Part shown: positions 34,703 to 42,426 of the stretch, one piece after another
Layout of the letters: the number at the start of each line of letters is the position of its first letter
Numbering within the stretch: position 1 is the stretch's first letter
Assembly: GCA_046160625.1 (NCBI GenBank)
Contig: JBJXGZ010000095.1
Span: 40,039 to 104,038 of the forward strand
Length of the DNA stretch: 64,000 nucleotides
Source: M3007 sp046160625
Lineage (GTDB): Bacteria > Bacteroidota > Bacteroidia > Chitinophagales > Saprospiraceae
Direction of reading: 5' to 3'
Notes under the pieces: generated by a model
The model's database searches: none
What the model saw: only the letters and a program-made list of their open reading frames with translations
Told to the model about the DNA's origin: nothing
Made by a program: the position numbers and the translations under genes

Positions 34703-37700
34703 ATGAAAAAATCAAAAACCCAACCGCTTGCAGCGTCTCCTGCGCCTCCGAAGAAAAAGCCACAAAAAACCGGTTCGTCAAATCCCAAAGCGAAAGGTAT
34801 TTCAATCAACATCGAACACAACAGATTGTCCAGGGCATTGGAAAAGGTCTCTTTTCGCAACAAGGAAGCGATCAAAGACCTGCTTCAACAAAGTCATTTT
34901 CAAGCCGTCGAATTGGCCCCCGCATTTCAGAGCGCCTTTAAAAAATCGGCCCGTCAAGGCGCCCAACTGGCCGAGATTTACGCTACCACCCTGCCGGATG
35001 CGCTACAACACCGCGAATTTTTCCAACATGTAGCCACGATGGAAGTTGAAGAACGTCAAGCAGTTATCGCTGGCTACCGCAAAGCCGGACAGGCACGAGG
35101 GGTAGTACATGCCATGAGCCAATTACCTCGTGCCCACGGTCGGACGCTGATGCAGGATTTTGTGCTGGATCAGGATAAAAAAGTGGATAAAAAATCCCTG
35201 CAGGAAGTCATGTTTTGGTTGCGGGATGCGGGCACTGAAATGCGCAAAATGGAAGCAGAACGAAAAACGGTTCGCCGTCCAAATGCTGAAGATATGGACG
35301 AAGCCGTGGTTGAATTTTTTGAAGACGTAGCCGATGCCCTTTCGGAAGCGGTCACCTCGATCGTGGACGCTGTGGTCAATGCTGTTCAATCGCTTGCACA
35401 AGCGATTGTGGATGTGGTCAATTGGGCCGCAGATGCTGTCGCAGATTTGGTACACGCATTGATTCTGGCAGGCCAAACCATCGGGAATCTGTTGGTAGCT
35501 GCACTCGAGACTGGTTACGAATTGGTCAAAAAGATCGTAGCTGGAATTGAAGCCGTGGGTAAAGCCATGGTCGAGGTACTCGAAGCTGCGGCCAATTTTG
35601 CAAAAGACGCTTTTATTACAGTCCTAAAAGCCATCGATCAACTGGGTCGCCAATTGATCGAATTTGTGGGATGGTTAGCGACCAAGACTTTTGATATAAT
35701 AAAAAAAGGGGTGGAAGCCCTCATTGAAATTGGTAAATCCATCGGCAATATTCTCGAAAAAGCCCTCCAATTTGGCCTTACGCTTATTACCAATGTCGTA
35801 AAGGCGCTTATCGAAATCGGAAAAACCCTTGCTGAAATACTCGTCGTCGCTATAACCCGTCCGGGCGATCTGTTTGACACTGTTGTACGCGCTTTCATGG
35901 ATTTGGGTAGAAGTCTGGGCTCGCTGTTTAACGAGGTAGTCAGCGCAGGACTCGATTTAGTAAAAGAAATTGCCCGCGCTGCAGCACGCATCGGCACGGT
36001 ACTCGTTGAGTTCACCCAATACATTGCGACTACTACCCTGGAGATTGCGACTAAAATCCTTGAAGGGATTCTCGAAGCAGGGCGTACCTTAATCGATGTT
36101 ATTCAGACGATTGCCACACATGCCATTGCCGCAGTAAAAAAGGTAGTAGAGGCGTTTTTTAATTTGGGCAAAACAATGCTCAACCTGCTTAAAGACTGCT
36201 TCAATATAGCCATGAACCTGCTTAAAGAGGTGGTCAAAGCAGCCTTTGAACTAGGGAAAACCATCCTGGAATTCACTCGCGCGATGGTCGAATTTACCTA
36301 CCGCGCTGCCTCCAGGCTTATCGAAGCCGCACTGGAAGTTGGCGCTACCGTTGTTGAGATCCTGGAGACCGTAGTCAATACAAGCTATTACATTTTCCGA
36401 AAAATCGTCAACGGCATTTTGCAGGCACTTGGTCCTGTTGGCGAAGTATTGAATTGGCTTCTGGAACGCGGAGAAGCGCTGGGCTCTGCCCTTTGGCGGG
36501 AAGCCGTGCTGGCCTGCCGTTTTGTGAAACGCAGTGTAAATGAAATCCTGGATTGGGCGGCAACACAGGCCAATGCCGTATTCGAAAGCATTATCCAAAT
36601 GGTTGAATCCGCTGGCGCTGCCATCACCGAGGTGATCGACTGGGCCATTTCCGTGGGCGAAGAGATGGTAGAGCAGATTGCCGGCGTCTGGGAGCGACTG
36701 GGTAATTCAGTCATTTACGCGCTTAATTATTTTGAAAAAGATTTTATCCCTGGTATAGCCAAGTTTGTCAAAGGCGCATTGGAAGCCGGTTTCGAGCTGG
36801 CCAGACTGGTGGCCTGGATGGCTGGAAAAGCGCTTGAAATCACTGCTGAAGCCCTTAAAGGTGCACTTGAAGCCGGAGTCATCATGGCCAACCTGATCAT
36901 TGAAACGGTCAAACACCCGGATCAAGCCATGAATAACCTGATGGCTGCTGCCCGTCAATTGGGACAAACCATGAATCAGCTGGTACAATCGCTTGAAGAA
37001 GCCGGACAAGAGTTTGAGGAGGAATTTGTTCGAGCAATGGTTGCCATTGGCGAAGACCTCGTAGAAATGTTGGAAGGATTCTTGGAAGTTGTGGTCGGCC
37101 GGATCGATACCATCATTTTCATATTGATGGAAATGCTCAATTCTTTCCGTCGCCTGACGCCTGCCGAACGTGCAGACGCAGCACTGGTGTTTGGCAACAC
37201 GATCAACCTGGACAAAACCTATATCGCAACAGAAAGCCCCACGAATTCCATCATATTTGGAATCCAGGACTTTTTCACGGGCAATCCTGACTCCAGGGCT
37301 TTTGTCACCGGCAACCTTATCAATATTGACGCCGATGATACTACCTGGGATCGCCCAACCCTGATTCATGAGCTGACGCACGTTTGGCAGAATCAGAATG
37401 TGGGTCCTATCTACATGGCGCATGCCATTTTTGCACAGGTTGCTGGTGATGGCTACAATTATGGGTATTCTGATGATAGGGACAGCATCACCTTGCCAGC
37501 CGCCAACTTTGACGGAACAAGTAAAGATTTCGTTGGCCGGGGAGAAACGATAGGTGAAGGCGGGGGAACAGCCCTTGAGAACAGGGATTTCTCCTCGTTC
37601 AACCCAGAACAACAAGGGCAAATTATGATGCACTATTTTGTCCGGCGTGTGCTGCTAAATCAGCCACCAGCAGACTTTGCGTCATGGGAGACCCACAACA

Positions 37701-37732
37701 CCTTTGTTCGAAATAACAGCAATGTTGCCTAA
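34703..37732 (+). CDS. Helical-repeat protein with C-terminal eCIS-core-like HExxH domain
   Basis: 1009 residues, no signal peptide. Residues 1-35 are Lys/Pro-rich, 40-200 helical. From about 205 to 810 the chain is an almost unbroken array of amphipathic helices repeating every 29 residues, e.g. ALIEIGKSIGNILEKALQFG. The key Gly recurs at 257, 286, 315, 344, 373, 402, 431, 460, 489, 518 and 547, then in a shifted phase at 580, 638, 667, 696, 725, 754 and 783. Residues 815-1009 resemble the eCIS-core/DUF4157 peptidase-like domain: RRLTPAERADAALVFGNTI, then LIHELTHVW with zinc motif H889-E-L-T-H893. That domain is more usual near the N-terminus. First gene of a five-gene unit; a membrane-active effector is inferred. 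Confidence 0.9.
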   Translation: MKKSKTQPLAASPAPPKKKPQKTGSSNPKAKGISINIEHNRLSRALEKVSFRNKEAIKDLLQQSHFQAVELAPAFQSAFKKSARQGAQLAEIYATTLPDALQHREFFQHVATMEVEERQAVIAGYRKAGQARGVVHAMSQLPRAHGRTLMQDFVLDQDKKVDKKSLQEVMFWLRDAGTEMRKMEAERKTVRRPNAEDMDEAVVEFFEDVADALSEAVTSIVDAVVNAVQSLAQAIVDVVNWAADAVADLVHALILAGQTIGNLLVAALETGYELVKKIVAGIEAVGKAMVEVLEAAANFAKDAFITVLKAIDQLGRQLIEFVGWLATKTFDIIKKGVEALIEIGKSIGNILEKALQFGLTLITNVVKALIEIGKTLAEILVVAITRPGDLFDTVVRAFMDLGRSLGSLFNEVVSAGLDLVKEIARAAARIGTVLVEFTQYIATTTLEIATKILEGILEAGRTLIDVIQTIATHAIAAVKKVVEAFFNLGKTMLNLLKDCFNIAMNLLKEVVKAAFELGKTILEFTRAMVEFTYRAASRLIEAALEVGATVVEILETVVNTSYYIFRKIVNGILQALGPVGEVLNWLLERGEALGSALWREAVLACRFVKRSVNEILDWAATQANAVFESIIQMVESAGAAITEVIDWAISVGEEMVEQIAGVWERLGNSVIYALNYFEKDFIPGIAKFVKGALEAGFELARLVAWMAGKALEITAEALKGALEAGVIMANLIIETVKHPDQAMNNLMAAARQLGQTMNQLVQSLEEAGQEFEEEFVRAMVAIGEDLVEMLEGFLEVVVGRIDTIIFILMEMLNSFRRLTPAERADAALVFGNTINLDKTYIATESPTNSIIFGIQDFFTGNPDSRAFVTGNLINIDADDTTWDRPTLIHELTHVWQNQNVGPIYMAHAIFAQVAGDGYNYGYSDDRDSITLPAANFDGTSKDFVGRGETIGEGGGTALENRDFSSFNPEQQGQIMMHYFVRRVLLNQPPADFASWETHNTFVRNNSNVA

Positions 37733-38648
37733 ACCCAAAAGACTCCTAATCGCCTACCCTGCCAGCAGGGTAGGCGATATTACCCTCCTGTGCGAGGCAT
37801 ATCAACAGGTTGGTATACAAACGACCATGCAGATGTATTCGGGTAAACCCCAATCGGCTGCTATTGAATCCACCCTGTTGAATCAGGCAGATGCCATGCT
37901 CCTGGTTGGCGACAGCCGTTTTGCGCCTGGTACAGTATCATCCGGTCCATTTATAACTGACCAAACCGGCCGCCGCATACCTTTTGCCTGGTTGCCAGTC
38001 AAAAATCAGGATGGGCTGATACGCTTTGCTCAAACGATTCGCCTTGTGCATAGCCGAGGCCGTCAAGTGCCGGGACTGGCTATGCTTGGCCAATGGCACC
38101 CTCGATATTTGCAATTATCCGACCGGGTAGAAAGCATTTTAAAAGACCGCGTCCATACTTTCCGATGGACCAGCGATGTCATTAGTAGAAGTGATCTTGT
38201 ATCTGCTCTTGGATCGGGTTTGGGCATGAGTTTATATGTGGGTCATGGTCGGCCTATAGGATGGGTAGGGTACTACGGAATGCGTGCGCATCATTTTGAC
38301 ACCTTTTCAGGTAGTCCAATCGGTTGTGTGTTATCACTTTGTTGCCGGACTGCAAGCCGTCGTCGCACAGCACTATCCTATGCGGAAGCATTGCCTGTGA
38401 TGGGTGTGGCTGCTGCTGCGTTTGGGGCGGTTAAGGAGACAAGGCACACCGATAATACACGCTGGATTGTCCGAATCTGTGAATCGCTTTTGCAAGGGGC
38501 AGATAATTTGGCGGATCTGTTGTTGCGTTCGGCGCCTGCCAATCTGGAAGCCATACAGCATTACAGGATCATTGGAGATCCTTTTGCCCCGCTTTACAGT
38601 GACCTGGCTGGAATGGCCAAAGCAAAAGCCGTAATGACTTATCCCTAA
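37722..38648 (+). CDS. Caspase-fold (peptidase C25-like) cysteine peptidase
   Basis: 308 residues from the ATG at 37722, which overlaps the end of the helical-repeat gene by 11 bases and so suggests coupled translation. The C-terminal half has the clan CD layout: a hydrophobic strand ending in His-Gly (MSLYVGHGRPIGW, His 175), 32 residues later a second strand ending in Cys (GCVLSLCCRT, Cys 207/208), then MGVAAAAFGAVKET and a terminal RIIGDPFAPLY like the GDP motif of gingipain-type peptidases. The N-terminal half is an alpha/beta domain. There is no signal peptide, so it acts in the cytoplasm, plausibly on its neighbour's product. Confidence 0.75.
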   Translation: MLPKPKRLLIAYPASRVGDITLLCEAYQQVGIQTTMQMYSGKPQSAAIESTLLNQADAMLLVGDSRFAPGTVSSGPFITDQTGRRIPFAWLPVKNQDGLIRFAQTIRLVHSRGRQVPGLAMLGQWHPRYLQLSDRVESILKDRVHTFRWTSDVISRSDLVSALGSGLGMSLYVGHGRPIGWVGYYGMRAHHFDTFSGSPIGCVLSLCCRTASRRRTALSYAEALPVMGVAAAAFGAVKETRHTDNTRWIVRICESLLQGADNLADLLLRSAPANLEAIQHYRIIGDPFAPLYSDLAGMAKAKAVMTYP

Positions 38649-38699
38649 TAATTAGAAGTGGCTATTCATGTTTTTCAACAACAATTAACCCTGATACTT

Positions 38700-38945
38700 A
38701 TGTCAAACGAACAATTGATTGCCCAACTTCGCAACGAATTGCGCGGGATAAAACCACTTTTGCCAGACGATCTAGCCGCAACGGACAATTTTAGAAATGA
38801 CTGGAATCTAGATTCTCTGGAGTTGGTTGAATTTGTAGCCCGAATCGAGCAGCAATACAGCATTTTAATACCAGACGAAGACCTGGCCGAGCTTGTTTCT
38901 TTGCAGGCTTCGGCCAAGTATCTACAAGCCAAACTCACCAATTGA
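38700..38945 (+). CDS. Acyl carrier protein
   Basis: 81 residues from the ATG at 38700. The four-helix ACP pattern is clear: D..LRNDWNLDSLELVEFVAR with the phosphopantetheine Ser at 39 in D-S-L, then IEQQYSILIPDEDLAELVSL. It carries growing acyl chains as thioesters on the 4'-phosphopantetheine arm. It differs from housekeeping AcpP in its N-terminus and sits between a caspase-like peptidase and two ketosynthase-type genes, so it is a dedicated carrier. Its TGA overlaps the next start (TTGA). Confidence 0.9.
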   Translation: MSNEQLIAQLRNELRGIKPLLPDDLAATDNFRNDWNLDSLELVEFVARIEQQYSILIPDEDLAELVSLQASAKYLQAKLTN

Positions 38946-40096
38946 AAAAGAGCACTAATTCCATTGTTATTACCGGTGTGGGCGTCGCTACGCCCCTTGG
39001 GATGGCTGTTTCCGGCTTATGGTCTAATCTGCTCGAGGGGAAAACCGCAGCACGCTCCTGGGCTGATCTTGAAAAGGAAGGGTACCGAAGCACCTGCGCC
39101 TGCAGGATTGATGACATAAGCCATCCGCCCTTCCGGCGGGGCCGGCAACTCGCGTTGGCTGCAGCCGAAAACGCAATTCAGCAATCGGGTGGTTTGGCCA
39201 CAAAAAACACAGGGATATTCCTTGGAAGTACGCTGGGCGAAAGCGCTGCATTTGAGTATGCCGCTACCGGTCGGCCCATTGACTTAAAGGATTATTCGGT
39301 GCATTCTATTGCGGATTCAATCGCCGAACGATACGGGATATCTTCCGTTCCTACTGCCGTTGCAACTGCCTGTGCTGCCGGAAATTACGCAATTGGCATG
39401 GCTTGGCGTGCCTTGAAACAAGGACGGGTCTCCATGGCTATTGCTGGAGGAGCCGAACCTTTTTCGAGGTTGGCAATGGTCGGGTTTAGTCGATCCCGTG
39501 CGATGAGCAACCAGTATTGCAGGCCATTTGACCTCCATCGAAACGGTATGCTGCTTGGCGAGGGTGCTGCCCTGTTTGTGCTCGAACGCGCGGAGGACGC
39601 GCTTGCCCGAGGCGCCACACCCTTGGCAGAAGTGCTTTCCCTCGGCCTGTCCAGCGATGCCTACCATCCGGTAGCACCTTTACCCGATGGGGCTGGAATG
39701 CGTAATGCCATCGAGTTGGCCTTGCAAACTGCAGGGGTTTTACCCGAAGTGGTGGATTGGGTCAACACCCATGGCAGCGGCACCCGGTTGTCAGACGTAG
39801 CCGAATCTAAGGCCTTAAATCAGGTGTTTTCGGGGAAAGTCCCCATATGCAGTGGCAGTAAGGGTGCTTTGGGGCATGCGCTGGGCGCTGCTTCTGCTAT
39901 CGAGTTAGCACTTTGTGTCCAAGGAATACAAACTCAGATCATTCCACCAACCTTTGGGCATGCTCAGGCTGATCCCGAATGTAATATCCCCTGTTTACTA
40001 CAGCCTCAACCCGCCAACATTCAGTATGTGCTCAACTGTGCCTTTGCTTTTGGAGGTCTAAACTCCGCTTTATTGATTCGATCATGGAACCCATAA
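38942..40096 (+). CDS. Beta-ketoacyl-ACP synthase (FabF-like)
   Basis: 384 residues. The start is a TTG overlapping the ACP stop, followed by KKSTNSIVITGVGVATPLG. Catalytic residues are complete: Cys 144 in TAVATACAAGNYAIG, His 277 in WVNTHGSGT, Lys 307 in GSKGALGHALGAA with His 312. The RPFDLHRNGMLLGEGAA segment is also typical. The enzyme condenses malonyl-ACP with an acyl primer. It is somewhat shorter than FabF (about 410). No reductase, dehydratase or malonyl transferase gene is nearby, so it must borrow these from primary metabolism or carry out a single condensation. Confidence 0.92.
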   Translation: MKKSTNSIVITGVGVATPLGMAVSGLWSNLLEGKTAARSWADLEKEGYRSTCACRIDDISHPPFRRGRQLALAAAENAIQQSGGLATKNTGIFLGSTLGESAAFEYAATGRPIDLKDYSVHSIADSIAERYGISSVPTAVATACAAGNYAIGMAWRALKQGRVSMAIAGGAEPFSRLAMVGFSRSRAMSNQYCRPFDLHRNGMLLGEGAALFVLERAEDALARGATPLAEVLSLGLSSDAYHPVAPLPDGAGMRNAIELALQTAGVLPEVVDWVNTHGSGTRLSDVAESKALNQVFSGKVPICSGSKGALGHALGAASAIELALCVQGIQTQIIPPTFGHAQADPECNIPCLLQPQPANIQYVLNCAFAFGGLNSALLIRSWNP

Positions 40097-40647
40097 CTGC
40101 CATTACCCTACGCGGTCATTTCATACAGCTGCCCTTTGCAGATGAAAAAGAAACCATGGACGTTGTAAACGCTCAACTACTGAAGGTGTTTGGGCTACCT
40201 GCCGCTCCTGAAAAGACAGGCATATATCTGATTTCTACCAATGCGGGCTTCTATTCTTCCGTTGCTTTTTGGAAAGAAGTATTAGACAAGGGCCCAGGTT
40301 TGGCGAATCCGGAACGTTTTCCATGGACGCTGGCCAACGCACCTTGCGGGGCTATGTCCAGAGCCTTTGGGATTACCGGACCTAATTATACGTTTACTGG
40401 CAGCTCGATTGATCTGCCCGTTGTTCTGGAGCAAATTGAATTTGATGTAAGGCAGGGAATCATAGATCAAGCCTGGTTGATCGCTATTACTTTTGCAGAA
40501 GATCAGTTCCAAAGCACCCGGATGTTGGCTTTGGTTTTTTCTGAAATGACCGAGATAGCCAATGTTATGGAGCAAATTTCACTATACCCGAATGGAGTGG
40601 ATCGAGGGTCAGTTGACACTTTGAAGGAAATGGTGCGATTTGCCTAA
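40084..40647 (+). CDS. Half-length ketosynthase-like protein lacking the active-site Cys
   Basis: 187 residues; the ATG overlaps the end of the ketosynthase gene by 13 bases. It resembles only the N-terminal half of a thiolase-fold synthase: LANPERFPWTLANAPCGAMS, then RAFGITGPNYTFTGSSIDLP and QGIIDQAWLIAI. At the place of the nucleophilic Cys there is Ser-Ser (107/108). The C-terminal half with the His residues is absent. This recalls chain-length-factor-type or beta-ketoacyl-synthase-like domain proteins that pair with an active synthase. It probably forms a heterodimer with the preceding enzyme. Confidence 0.8.
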   Translation: MEPITAITLRGHFIQLPFADEKETMDVVNAQLLKVFGLPAAPEKTGIYLISTNAGFYSSVAFWKEVLDKGPGLANPERFPWTLANAPCGAMSRAFGITGPNYTFTGSSIDLPVVLEQIEFDVRQGIIDQAWLIAITFAEDQFQSTRMLALVFSEMTEIANVMEQISLYPNGVDRGSVDTLKEMVRFA

Positions 40648-40728
40648 ATAATCGGAATCCGCCCCTTCGTTTCAAATTTTTAGGCACGGAAAATCTCCCT
40701 CTATTCAATGGTCCATCAATATTGCTAT

Positions 40729-42240
40729 ATGTCAATTACCTTGAAAAAAATACGTTGCCTTTTTCTACTGCTATTGCTGTCTTTGGGGTTGTCCGCCGCC
40801 ACACACCACGTCGGTAGCGGCCAAACCTTTGCCACCTTAAATGCCGCGGTGGCCATTACACAGCCAGGCGATACCATTATTATGCACGGAGGCAGTTATG
40901 CTGGTGGCCTGACTATCACCAACTTAAAAGGCAATGCCAACCAATGGATCACTATCCGAAACGCGCCGGGTGAAACGGTTATTTTTGAGGGCGGCGGCAA
41001 TGCCATCCAGTTCGTAGAGCCTGAATATCTGCACATCATTGGGCTGGTTTTTCAGCACCAGACGGGCAATGGCGTGAACACTGATGATGGCGGCACATAT
41101 GACACCCCGGCGCACCACGTTGTTTTTGAGAACTGTGTGTTCCGCGACATGTCGGCCAACGGCAACAACGATCTGTTGAAACTCTCTGGCCTCGACTACT
41201 TTGAGATACGCAACTGCGAATTTCGAAATGGTGCAACCGGCGGCAGCGGCATTGATATGGTAGGCTGCCATCAAGGGATCATAAAGGGCAATTTCTTCGA
41301 GAATCTGGGCTCAAATTCCATCCAATGCAAGGGCGGAACGGAACATGTGCGCATCGAGGGCAATTTTTTCCGAAACGGAGGACAACGCACCCTAAACATA
41401 GGCGGAAGCACGGGTTTGCAGTTTTTCCGACCGGACACGGCGCATTTTGAAGCGGCGCGTATTCAGGTGTTTTCCAACATCATCGTCGGTTCCTGGGCAC
41501 CCATCGCTTATGTGGGCGCGGTGCAGGTCGAAGTGGCCAATAACACCATTTATCAGCCGCAAAACTGGGTCATCCGCATCCTTCAGGAAACGGTGGACCC
41601 CACTCGTTTTCTCGAATGCGGCGACAACTCCTTCCGTAACAACATCATTTTTTTGGGTAACAACCTCTCCACCGAAACCAATATCGGCCCCAATACCCGC
41701 CCCGAGAGTTTTGTGTTTTCCAACAATCTTTGGTACAATTTCGACGACTCCAACTGGAGTGGCCCTTCCATCCCGGTTGTAGATCCGAATCAAATCCTCA
41801 ACGCCAATCCATTATTTTCTAACCCCGCCAACGACGACTTTTCCATTCCAACAAACAGTCCAGCAGCCGGGGCGGGACTTGCGCTGAACGAACCTGCGTT
41901 CGATTTTTTGGGACAAGGTTTTGCCAATCCGCCTTCTATCGGCGCAGTGGAAGCGAATCCTGTTTCCGCATTGGATGAATCGTCGCTCCAGCACCTGAAG
42001 GTCTTTCCCAATCCAACTTCCAGCCATTTGTGGGTGCAATACGAAAACCGGGCCACGGCAACCCCTTCCTTTGAACTGTTTGATTTACAAGGCCAAAGGG
42101 CCTCCGTTTTGTCGGCTGACGAGCAGACGCCGGGTTTGAAGCGTTTGACGCTGCCTTTGAATCTTGCGAAAGGCATGTATTTTTTGAAGATAAGCTTGTC
42201 AGGGAAAGCGGTGGCTGTGCAAAAGGTTTTAGTCCATTAA
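40729..42240 (+). CDS. T9SS-secreted right-handed beta-helix protein
   Basis: 503 residues from the ATG at 40729 (signal MSITLKKIRCLFLLLLLSLG then LSAATHH). The body is a parallel beta-helix: GSGQTFATLNAAVAITQPGD, IIMHGGSYAGGLTITN, and coils such as VFENCVFRDMSANGNNDLLK, NIIVGSW, VANNTIY. The C-terminal 80 residues are a type A T9SS sorting domain (FPNPTSSHLWVQY...KGMYFLKISLSGKAVAVQKV). Such proteins bind or cleave polysaccharides; the lyase residues cannot be identified by eye. It lies 81 bases after the ketosynthase-like gene and is probably a separate unit. Confidence 0.9.
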   Translation: MSITLKKIRCLFLLLLLSLGLSAATHHVGSGQTFATLNAAVAITQPGDTIIMHGGSYAGGLTITNLKGNANQWITIRNAPGETVIFEGGGNAIQFVEPEYLHIIGLVFQHQTGNGVNTDDGGTYDTPAHHVVFENCVFRDMSANGNNDLLKLSGLDYFEIRNCEFRNGATGGSGIDMVGCHQGIIKGNFFENLGSNSIQCKGGTEHVRIEGNFFRNGGQRTLNIGGSTGLQFFRPDTAHFEAARIQVFSNIIVGSWAPIAYVGAVQVEVANNTIYQPQNWVIRILQETVDPTRFLECGDNSFRNNIIFLGNNLSTETNIGPNTRPESFVFSNNLWYNFDDSNWSGPSIPVVDPNQILNANPLFSNPANDDFSIPTNSPAAGAGLALNEPAFDFLGQGFANPPSIGAVEANPVSALDESSLQHLKVFPNPTSSHLWVQYENRATATPSFELFDLQGQRASVLSADEQTPGLKRLTLPLNLAKGMYFLKISLSGKAVAVQKVLVH

Positions 42241-42326
42241 ACCTGGCATACTAGGCTCAAACATGAATCATCCCGAATTTTATAACATTGATGATCCGTT
42301 CCGTTGCAACATCAAACTTGATATAA

Positions 42327-42408
42327 TTTGAACCACAAAAGACACAAAAGGACACAAAAGTAGGGCGATATGGTCTTTTATGTCCTTTTGTGCCTTTTGT
42401 GGTTCAAA
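42327..42408. repeat. Intergenic inverted repeat, 34-bp arms with two mismatches
   Basis: Arms 42327-42360 and 42375-42408 (TTTGAACCACAAAAGACACA ... stutter of CACAAAAG). The hairpin ends 18 bases before the start of the next T9SS gene and may end the upstream transcript. Confidence 0.9.
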
Positions 42409-42426
42409 TTTTGATTCAATTGCTCC

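Noticed and set aside
36707..37633. 308-codon minus-strand frame opposite the helical-repeat protein gene
   Set aside because: Shadow created by the repetitive codon use of the real gene; no domain.
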